Assembly (NCBI GenBank): GCA_026990815.1
Contig: JALXCS010000145.1
Coordinates: 1-21,054, forward strand
Direction of reading: 5' to 3'
Source: Methylomonas sp.
GTDB lineage: Bacteria > Pseudomonadota > Gammaproteobacteria > Methylococcales > Methylomonadaceae
Length of the DNA stretch: 21,054 bases
Of this stretch, positions 8,265 through 14,847 are shown one piece after another; the first letter of the stretch is position 1, and every line of letters begins with the position of its first letter. The position numbers and the translations under genes were made by a program. The notes under the pieces are model-generated. The model was not told the origin of the DNA, searched no databases, and saw only the letters and a program-made list of their open reading frames with translations.

Positions 8265-8384
8265 TTAAGTTTTTTTATGGATTGATGTAAATACTTCGTG
8301 TTTTGATTGAATGTCAGAAGCAAGAATTTCTGCTAATCTGCATGAAGCGTATAAAGCATCATCAAAACCCAACCATCTATCATT
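8265..8384 (-). other. -1-frame continuation of the X2 mutase domain
   Basis: Read from the last base of the slippery heptamer, the -1 frame gives 39 codons before TAA, beginning NDRWLGFDDALYASCRLAEI. This matches what follows the GEMSGH motif in AlgC-type mutases (FFNDRW.GFDDALYA..RL.EIL), while the frame used upstream ends after 16 unrelated codons. A product using it would be 476 residues. Explanations: programmed -1 frameshift, polymerase slippage, a recent one-base loss, or an assembly error in the T-run. Confidence 0.75.
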
Positions 8385-9694
8385 AAAAAAGAATCTCCGC
8401 TTAGGTCTCCTGCAAATTTTCCGGCTGAAACTTTGAGTTTAGCCTTCATCAAAAGTGGTTCAGCTTTACAGGGGATTGGACGGCCATTGTTTGCAGTGAT
8501 GAATTCGAATACATGTTCAGAGCAGTGTTCGTCAATGATAATTTCACATCCAGGGTTGGAAGCCAGTATTACTTTGGAAAAAAGCATTATTAATTGTTCT
8601 GTGGTGATAATTTGACCCTGGCAATCAATGACGTTCAGAATGGTTCCATCTTGATGAAAAGATAGTGCAAAATCCGCTTGATGTTGTTGAATGGCAGACT
8701 TGAGGTGATTTTTTGATGGGGTAGCGCTGTTTTCAGATTGGCAGTGAATAACCTGACAATCAAGTTCTTGTAAAAGATTTTTAGCCAAGTGTCCGGTAGC
8801 ACCATTTTCACAGTCTAAAATAATGGTTAAAGGTCTGGTCAGGCGAATATCTTCACTGATTATGCCAATATATTCGTGAATGAAGCTATTATTTTCTAGC
8901 TGTTTTCCAGGTTGGTTTTTGAGTAAATCAGTGTCATCAATTTCTCTCAATAACCGTTGTGTTTTTTCTTTTTCTAATATTTCTCCGGCAATAATGATTT
9001 TTAAATCGGTTTGCTGATTAGCTGAGCAATCGGTTGTTATCATTACTCCGGTTTTGCCATCATAATGTTGGGTAACAAAATACAGCAGGGGAATGGTTGA
9101 TCTTCCAAGGTTTAAAGTATCTAGCCCGATTGATTGAATCCCTGCTGCCAGGGAATCGCTTAGAGAAATGCTGGTTTCATGCTCATCAAAAGCCATTATT
9201 ATTGTGGATATATCATATTTTTTCGCTTCTAAAGCCAAGGCCTGCCCGATATGATGAAGCTTATCAGAAGTAAGTGCTGGATCGCCGCCTCTTGGTGTGC
9301 GCCTTAAATCATGGTCGCGAAACAGGGAAACAGATTTGTCGGCAAGTTGTTGGGCTGTTCGGCTTTGAGTCTTTTCAGGAGTATGCTCCTGAATAATTCC
9401 TCGAAATTTGAGCATTTCAGAAAGTGGATCGGGTGGCAATTGTTCATTACTCAAGTCAAGATACTTGTTTAACTTTATATATATAATTGAAACCTTATGA
9501 GGGCTGATTCCAAAGATTTCGGCGGTTACTCCAACAAAACCCAGAAATGTAAATCGGTCTGCCGAGTGATCGCGTTCTTCAATCATCCACATGGCCTGTA
9601 ATAGTTGATCTCCACGTAATACTCTGGACAAAATTTTATAGGTTGCACGCCGTCGTTTGGTTAAGTCCAGTGGTTGATTAAAGTCTGTAGGCAT
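8333..9694 (-). CDS. X2: amt-linked domain fused to a catalytically dead phosphomannomutase-like domain
   Basis: Residues about 6-99 are the same unrecognised domain as in X1. From about 124 to the end it follows AlgC-type phosphomannomutase/phosphoglucomutase along domains 1-3, but the working motifs are changed. The FRAYDIRG start is FRDHDLRR (125-132). The active-site TGSHNP is TTDCSA, so the phosphorylated Ser is Asp222. The DGDGDR metal loop is HQDGTI (347-352). GEMSGH is GDLSGD (429-434). Hydrophobic core positions remain recognisable, for example GVMIT and LKIIIAGEIL. It is therefore probably a pseudoenzyme, possibly a sugar-phosphate sensor or scaffold. After residue 434 the frame leaves the conserved sequence at a T-run. 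Domain 4 is absent in any frame, because amtB2 begins 153 nt after the last possible stop. The ATG has no clear ribosome site. It lies between amtB2 and glnK2. Confidence 0.8.
   Translation of the reverse strand: MPTDFNQPLDLTKRRRATYKILSRVLRGDQLLQAMWMIEERDHSADRFTFLGFVGVTAEIFGISPHKVSIIYIKLNKYLDLSNEQLPPDPLSEMLKFRGIIQEHTPEKTQSRTAQQLADKSVSLFRDHDLRRTPRGGDPALTSDKLHHIGQALALEAKKYDISTIIMAFDEHETSISLSDSLAAGIQSIGLDTLNLGRSTIPLLYFVTQHYDGKTGVMITTDCSANQQTDLKIIIAGEILEKEKTQRLLREIDDTDLLKNQPGKQLENNSFIHEYIGIISEDIRLTRPLTIILDCENGATGHLAKNLLQELDCQVIHCQSENSATPSKNHLKSAIQQHQADFALSFHQDGTILNVIDCQGQIITTEQLIMLFSKVILASNPGCEIIIDEHCSEHVFEFITANNGRPIPCKAEPLLMKAKLKVSAGKFAGDLSGDSFLMIDGWVLMMLYTLHAD
8384..8390 (-). promoter_or_regulatory. 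Slippery heptamer T TTT TTA in X2
   Basis: On the minus strand, codons TCT TTT TTA at residues 435-437 place T-TTT-TTA in the correct X-XXY-YYZ register for -1 slippage, the same heptamer as the HIV-1 gag-pol site. GGAG lies 4 nt and AGGAG about 16 nt upstream; neither is at the ideal distance seen in bacterial dnaX-type sites. I find no strong hairpin downstream. Function unproved. Confidence 0.5.
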
Positions 9695-9932
9695 GTTGAT
9701 GAAGGTAGTTTTTTAAAAATGAATGTTGGTTTTTTTATTTTGTTTCAGGAGCAAAGCTCTGTTCAGAGAAATTCGTTATTTAATTAAGTATAGAAGTATT
9801 ACAAACCCTTGTAGGCAAGATTTGATTATATTCTCGCACTTTCAAGTTTTGTCTTGGTAAACTTTGGTTTTTATGAAGAATTCCATTATTGCCTTACATT
9901 CAAGAATGTTATTTTTGGTGTGAAATGTTTTT

Positions 9933-9960
9933 TTGTTATCATGGCGTCAAGAATTATAAA
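9933..9960 (+). promoter_or_regulatory. Possible sigma-70 promoter of glnK2
   Basis: TTGTTA and TATAAA separated by 16 bp, with an expected start about 20 nt before the glnK2 ATG. I found no GG-N10-GC sigma-54 element between 9695 and 9986. Confidence 0.45.
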
Positions 9961-9986
9961 AAAATATCTAACAAGCAGGAGAAATC

Positions 9987-10325
9987 ATGAAATTAATCAC
10001 AGCAATAATAAAGCCTTTCAAACTGGATGATGTTAGAGAAGCACTCTCGGATATTGGAATCGCAGGGGTAACGGTAACAGAGGTAAAAGGTTTTGGGCGA
10101 CAGAAAGGGCACACAGAATTATACAGAGGCGCTGAATATGTCGTTGATTTTCTCCCAAAAGTGAAAATGGAAATTGCTGTTGCAGAAGATAAAGTTGATC
10201 AGGCCGTTGATACCATTGTCAATGCGGCAAACACTGGAAAAATTGGGGATGGCAAGATCTTTGTAACTGATTTGGAACAAGTTGTTCGTATCAGAACCGG
10301 CGAAACTGGAGCGGATGCTATATAG
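9987..10325 (+). CDS. glnK: PII nitrogen regulatory protein, copy 2
   Basis: Second PII protein, 112 residues, with Tyr51 and the whole T-loop the same as in the copy at 4420. Differences cluster in residues 59-77 (MEIAVAEDKVDQAVDTIVNA) and at the C-terminus. A good AGGAG precedes the ATG. It lies 80 nt upstream of amtB3 and is divergent from X2. The likely role is gating of AmtB3 and signalling of 2-oxoglutarate and energy state. Promoter type differs from copy 1, so the two PII pools may be made under different nitrogen conditions. Confidence 0.95.
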   Translation: MKLITAIIKPFKLDDVREALSDIGIAGVTVTEVKGFGRQKGHTELYRGAEYVVDFLPKVKMEIAVAEDKVDQAVDTIVNAANTGKIGDGKIFVTDLEQVVRIRTGETGADAI

Positions 10326-10405
10326 GTCAACGGTATATTTCAGAAAATATTAGTCTTTAATAGTCACCAACATTTTGAATAATTACAATTTCTCAAATTG
10401 AGTTT

Positions 10406-11698
10406 ATGTCTTATAAAAATAATAAATTGCTTATCCCTGGTTTTCTGCTGATGCCTGGACTTGCTTGGGCATCTGAGTTAAATCAAGCCAACACTGCCTG
10501 GGTTTTGACTTCGACAGCATTGGTGTTATTTATGACAATCCCTGGTTTATCGTTATTTTATGCCGGCCTGGTACGAAGTAAAAATGTCTTATCAGTATTG
10601 ATGCAATGTTTTGCTATTACTTGCTTGGTGTCCATTTTATGGCTAGCGGGGGTTTATAGCTTTATTTTTGCAGATGGAGGGGATTTGCAAAAATTTATTG
10701 GCGGAGCGGGAAAGGCTTTTTTACCACAAGTAGGAACAGGCAGTTTATCAGGGGATATTCCTGAAACTGTCTTTTTTATGTTTCAAATGACCTTTGCCAT
10801 TATTACACCAGCTCTGATTGTTGGCGGTTTTGCGGAAAGAATGAAGTTTTCTGCTGTTCTATGGTTTAGTGGGTTATGGCTGATTGTAGTTTATATGCCA
10901 GTTTGCCATTGGGTATGGGGCAAAGGTTGGCTGGCTGATCTGGGAGTAATGGATTTTGCTGGCGGTATTGTTATCCATATTAATGCCGGCGTTGCAGCAT
11001 TGGTGGCTGCCTTGGTACTAGGGAAAAGGAAAGGGTTTCCAACCACTGCAATGCCTCCGCATAATATGACCATGGTGGTTACCGGAGCCGGGATGTTATG
11101 GGTTGGATGGTTTGGTTTCAATGCGGGAAGTGCTTTAACGGCTGATGGTTCTGCTGGGATGGCAATGCTGGTAACACATATTGGTGCAGCTACTGGTTCA
11201 TTAACCTGGATGTTTTTAGAATGGCAGCGTTTTGGTAAACCCAGTGTATTGGGAATCGTAACAGGCATGGTTGCTGGTTTGGGTACCATTACTCCGGCTT
11301 CTGGTTTTGTTGGTCCGATTGGAGCGTTAGTTATTGGCATGGCGGCAGGCATTGTTTGTTTTTATGCGACTCAGTTTCTTAAACGTAAATTACAAATTGA
11401 TGATTCACTGGATGTATTTCCAGTTCATGGCGTTGGAGGCATAACCGGCTCATTGCTAACAGGAGTATTTGCTGCAAAAAGTCTGGGCGGGCTTGGGTTA
11501 GCGGATGGTATGACCATTTTGGATCAGCTGGCAGTTCAGGGATTGGCTATTGTAGTTACAATCATTTGGAGTGCTTTATTTAGTTATCTGATTCTAAAGT
11601 TAATTGATAAGATCATTGGTCTGCGTGTTAGCAGCGATGATGAGGTTCAGGGATTGGATATTACCTTGCATGAGGAAAGTGGTTATTACAATTTGTAA
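10406..11698 (+). CDS. amtB: Ammonium transporter AmtB, copy 3 (enterobacterial AmtB-like)
   Basis: 430-residue Amt channel, of the three the closest to Escherichia coli AmtB: shared stretches include TALVLFMTIPG, FYAGLVRSKNVLS, ERMKFSAVL and WFGFNAGSA. A signal peptide is expected, as in AmtB (hydrophobic core about 8-21, cut near AWA at 20-22). Twin histidines are His191 (GIVIHIN) and His341 (FPVHGVGG); gate Phe residues and the NH4+-site Ser (FNAGSA) are kept. The tail carries GLRVSSDDEVQGLD, the region that contacts GlnK in AmtB. It is 80 nt after glnK2. The ribosome site before its ATG is poor (TTGAG). Confidence 0.95.
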   Translation: MSYKNNKLLIPGFLLMPGLAWASELNQANTAWVLTSTALVLFMTIPGLSLFYAGLVRSKNVLSVLMQCFAITCLVSILWLAGVYSFIFADGGDLQKFIGGAGKAFLPQVGTGSLSGDIPETVFFMFQMTFAIITPALIVGGFAERMKFSAVLWFSGLWLIVVYMPVCHWVWGKGWLADLGVMDFAGGIVIHINAGVAALVAALVLGKRKGFPTTAMPPHNMTMVVTGAGMLWVGWFGFNAGSALTADGSAGMAMLVTHIGAATGSLTWMFLEWQRFGKPSVLGIVTGMVAGLGTITPASGFVGPIGALVIGMAAGIVCFYATQFLKRKLQIDDSLDVFPVHGVGGITGSLLTGVFAAKSLGGLGLADGMTILDQLAVQGLAIVVTIIWSALFSYLILKLIDKIIGLRVSSDDEVQGLDITLHEESGYYNL

Positions 11699-11858
11699 GT
11701 TGCAATAAGAGGATAGGAAACTGTTGGATTATGGATGATTTTACTGCGACAAGTGGCAATGGTTATTAGCTGTATATTTTCTTTGGGTGAGGTTGGTTCA
11801 GGAGAAACTCAAACTATTATCACTTCCTTCTTTTCTTTCCGAGGTTAATAGGCGGCCC

Positions 11859-12932
11859 ATGACTCAATATCAGGAAAAAACCGTTCTCCTGAAAAATCCA
11901 ATTTTGACCATTGCTTGTCTCATTATCATTGTTGCTGGTATGAAGGCAGCAGCGTCTATTTTGACACCTTTATTTCTTGCTTTATTTACAGCTATTGTTT
12001 GTTGGCCAGTGCTTTCCTGGTTGGATCGAAAAGGTATTCCTTCGGGGTTCTCTGTTTTTGTTGTGGTCATAGGTTTGATTGTTACTATGGCTGTTTTGGG
12101 GGTTTATGTTTTTGCATCTCTGAATCAATTCACCAAGGGTTTGCCAGTGTATCAAGCTAATTTACAGCTACAAACAGCAGGTTTGATTGATTGGCTTCAC
12201 CAATACGAAATAACTTTTCCTAACGAAAAAGATTTGATTAAAGAAATTAATGCAGGAAAAGTGATGAAATTTGTCGGTACGATGTTAACTGGGTTCGGTG
12301 GGGCATTTGCAAATATATTTTTTATTTTACTGACAGTAATTTTTTTATTACTGGAGTCATTTTCTATCCCTTATAAATTCAAGCAAGCATTTGGCCATAG
12401 CCGTTTTGATGGCCATGGAGCTATTATCATCAGCAGTATTAATCGGTATTTGGCAATTAAGGCAGTTACCAGTCTAGTGACTGCCGTGTTAATTGCTGTT
12501 TGGTTGATGTTGTTACATGTGGATTTCCCTGTATTATGGGGTGTCATTGCTTTTTTGTTGAATTTTGTTCCCAATATAGGATCTATTATTGCCGCAATAC
12601 CGACGGTTCTACTGGCATTGGTCCAGCTTGGAGGGCAAAGCGCATTGTTAGTGATACTTGGCTATGTGGTTGTTAATACTTTGATAGGTAATGTCTGGGA
12701 ACCACGCATGATGGGCAAAGGATTGGGATTGTCAACGCTGGTGGTGTTTCTTAGTTTAACATTCTGGGGCTGGGTGTTCGGGACGGTAGGGATGTTGCTG
12801 TCAGTACCATTTACCATGATCGCAAAAATCATTTTGGAAAATAATGAGAAAACCCGCTGGATTGCTGTGTTGCTTGGTCCTGAAGGTGAAATGGAAGCAC
12901 AGGGAAAGAATGTTAATATCAATGCGTTATGA
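11859..12932 (+). CDS. AI-2E/PerM-family membrane transporter
   Basis: Inner-membrane protein of the AI-2E transporter (PerM/TqsA/UPF0118) family; members move small molecules or act in Na+/H+ exchange, and substrate cannot be told here. The family pattern is seen: an N-terminal pair of membrane segments, a soluble stretch (about 80-130), then a block of C-terminal segments with the signature P-x-x-W-x-x-x-x-F-x-x-x-x-V-P-x-I-G (here PVLWGVIAFLLNFVPNIG) and the late WEPRMMGKGLGLS motif. I chose the ATG at 11859 (357 residues) because homologous proteins begin with a short MT...EKT head; a GTG at 11787 in the same frame would add 24 residues but lacks a ribosome site. It follows amtB3 without an obvious terminator but appears unrelated in function. 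Confidence 0.85.
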   Translation: MTQYQEKTVLLKNPILTIACLIIIVAGMKAAASILTPLFLALFTAIVCWPVLSWLDRKGIPSGFSVFVVVIGLIVTMAVLGVYVFASLNQFTKGLPVYQANLQLQTAGLIDWLHQYEITFPNEKDLIKEINAGKVMKFVGTMLTGFGGAFANIFFILLTVIFLLLESFSIPYKFKQAFGHSRFDGHGAIIISSINRYLAIKAVTSLVTAVLIAVWLMLLHVDFPVLWGVIAFLLNFVPNIGSIIAAIPTVLLALVQLGGQSALLVILGYVVVNTLIGNVWEPRMMGKGLGLSTLVVFLSLTFWGWVFGTVGMLLSVPFTMIAKIILENNEKTRWIAVLLGPEGEMEAQGKNVNINAL

Positions 12933-13007
12933 AATTGAATTTTCTTGCAATGTTTTAGTTGGTTGGTTCGCTATCTTTGATCGTTCCAAAACACTTCAGG
13001 TTTATTT

Positions 13008-14294
13008 GTGAATTCAAGGTTAGTTGCAACTAAAATTATCTGTCGGGTTGTCAACAATGGCCAGTCACTTACCTCAGCTATAGAAATTGAGCTTTCGTCT
13101 ATTCCGAATATTAAGGATCGCGCATTAATTCAAGCAATATGTTATGGAACCATAAGGTATTATCATTGTTTGAATTTTATACTGAATCGACTATTACGCA
13201 AGCCGCTGAAAGATAAGGAAATTAGAGTTTTAATTTTGGTTGGTTTGTTTCAGCTCAAATACATGCGGATAAAATCACATGCTGTTGTTTCGCAAACTGT
13301 TTCAGCTGTTAACAAAAAAACCTGGGTAAAAGGCTTGGTTAATGCGGTTCTAAGAAATTATCTCAGACAGGAGCAAAACCTTAAAAATTTAGTTGAAGTA
13401 AACGAAATTGCAAAATTTTCCCATCCGAAATGGATGATTGATTGGTTGAAATCGGATTGGCCAGAACATTTCGAAAAAATTTTGACCGAAAACAATCGAC
13501 AGGCGCCTATGGCGTTACGGGTAAATCAGCTAGAAACGACTACAGACCAGTATCTGAAAAAATTACAGGAAAAGGATATTAATGCTTTTGTCAGTTCTGT
13601 GAGAAAAGATACCATTGTTTTGAATTCTGGTGTTCCGGTAGAGCAATTGCCAAATTTCAAAAAAGGGTATGTTTCAGTTCAAGACACTGCTGCTCAGTTG
13701 GCTGCTGGGTTATTGGGTGTACAAGCCGGTCATCGGGTATTGGATGTATGTGCGGCACCTGGTGGTAAAGTGACGCATCTTTTGGAAGTGCAGCCGCAAA
13801 TTGAAAAGCTGGTTGCTGTGGATATTGATGAGAACCGGTTATCAAGTATCAATGAAAATTTGCTAAGGTTGAATGTAAAGGCGGATTGTATTGCCGGAGA
13901 TGCTTGTCGGCCATCGCAATGGTGGGATAATCAATTGTTTGACAGAATTTTAGTAGATGCTCCTTGTTCTGCAATGGGAGTGATAAGAAGACATCCAGAT
14001 ATCAAGTTACTTCGTCGTCAGGAAGACATCAAAAAATTACAGCAACTACAAAAAAAAATTCTTGATGCGATTTGGCCATTACTAAAGCCTGGCGGAAATT
14101 TATTGTACGTTACTTGTTCAGTATTTAAGATGGAAAATTCTACGCAAGTTAGTGATTTTTTATCGCGAACGCCGGATGCAACAGAAATTCCCATTCATGC
14201 AAATTGGGGAATGACTCAAGTACATGGAAAACAAATTTTAACTGGTGAAAATGGAATGGACGGTTTTTATTATGCCTGTCTTAGAAAAAACTAA
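13008..14294 (+). CDS. rsmB: 16S rRNA m5C967 methyltransferase
   Basis: SAM-dependent methyltransferase acting on C967 of 16S rRNA. 428 residues, like the enterobacterial enzyme (429). N-terminal NusB-like RNA-binding domain (about 1-140) is followed by the Rossmann domain: SAM motif LDVCAAPGGK at about 245-254, VAVDID, then the two cysteines of the Nol1/Nop2/Sun family, Cys320 in DAPCSAMG (corresponding to Cys325, which releases the product) and Cys370 in VTCSVF (catalytic, Cys375 in E. coli). GTG start. It is the first gene of a run with the DUF4390 gene, ntrY-like and ntrX-like, all overlapping or close, so it may share their transcript. Confidence 0.96.
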   Translation: MNSRLVATKIICRVVNNGQSLTSAIEIELSSIPNIKDRALIQAICYGTIRYYHCLNFILNRLLRKPLKDKEIRVLILVGLFQLKYMRIKSHAVVSQTVSAVNKKTWVKGLVNAVLRNYLRQEQNLKNLVEVNEIAKFSHPKWMIDWLKSDWPEHFEKILTENNRQAPMALRVNQLETTTDQYLKKLQEKDINAFVSSVRKDTIVLNSGVPVEQLPNFKKGYVSVQDTAAQLAAGLLGVQAGHRVLDVCAAPGGKVTHLLEVQPQIEKLVAVDIDENRLSSINENLLRLNVKADCIAGDACRPSQWWDNQLFDRILVDAPCSAMGVIRRHPDIKLLRRQEDIKKLQQLQKKILDAIWPLLKPGGNLLYVTCSVFKMENSTQVSDFLSRTPDATEIPIHANWGMTQVHGKQILTGENGMDGFYYACLRKN

Positions 14295-14847
14295 ACAGGC
14301 TTTATTTTTATCAGGAATTTTGATATTTGCTTCGCCGGTATTAAATGCCGATGTTTCCAATAATGTAGAAATAATAGCGGCAAGTCTGGAACCTGAAGAA
14401 CAAGCTTATTTGTTCAATGCAGAGATAAGATTTAAACTTACTCCCGCTGCGATTGAAGCAATAGAGCATAGTGTTTCTTTATTCTGGACTGTTCGGCTTA
14501 AGCTGTATCACCCGCGATCTTTTTTTTGGGATAAAAAAATTCTGGATTATTCCATCCGCTATCGGCTTCGTTTTCATGCATTGTTAAATATGTACCAGGT
14601 AGAAAATATGACGACTGGTGAAACCAGGCGCTTTTTTTCATTGCCGGTTGCTTTAAATGCAATGGGAAGAATTCGCGATGTGAAAGTCACTGCAAGCCAT
14701 GAAATCAACCAATCCAGAATTTTGCATGCGACTTTACTAGTGCAGTTCGATCGTGAAGCATTGCCGTTACCTCTCAGGCCAGTTGCGTATTTTGATTCTC
14801 AGTGGGATTTATCCAGTCGGATTTTAGAATGGCTCGTGCAAAAGTAA
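14272..14847 (+). CDS. DUF4390 family secreted or membrane-anchored protein
   Basis: 191 residues from the ATG at 14272, which overlaps the end of rsmB by 23 nt and has GGACGG upstream; a start at 14245 would put nine residues before a good signal peptide and is less likely. The signal sequence is MPVLEK followed by a hydrophobic stretch, cut probably after LNA. The rest is beta-rich, including a YHPRSFFWDKK stretch and R-F-F-S-L-P. DUF4390 proteins of unknown function commonly lie between rsmB and the NtrY-like kinase gene in beta- and gammaproteobacteria. Its location suggests a periplasmic partner for the sensor kinase that follows, but no role is established. Confidence 0.85.
   Translation: MPVLEKTKQALFLSGILIFASPVLNADVSNNVEIIAASLEPEEQAYLFNAEIRFKLTPAAIEAIEHSVSLFWTVRLKLYHPRSFFWDKKILDYSIRYRLRFHALLNMYQVENMTTGETRRFFSLPVALNAMGRIRDVKVTASHEINQSRILHATLLVQFDREALPLPLRPVAYFDSQWDLSSRILEWLVQK

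Noticed and set aside
10891..11352. 153-codon open frame on the minus strand within amtB3
   Set aside because: Same kind of shadow as in amtB1, rich in Pro/Ala/Thr; no ribosome site or homologous pattern.
6102..11698. CRISPR, toxin-antitoxin or phage-defence island in the nitrogen region
   Set aside because: No regularly spaced repeats, no small paired genes with such motifs, and no nuclease or defence motifs were seen.
11787..11858. GTG start giving 24 more residues to the AI-2E family gene
   Set aside because: No ribosome site before it and the added residues are not membrane or family-like; kept as an alternative only.
14802..14828. GTG start for the NtrY-like kinase
   Set aside because: Would extend the overlap with the DUF4390 gene; the ATG at 14829 gives a normal NtrY head before TM1.
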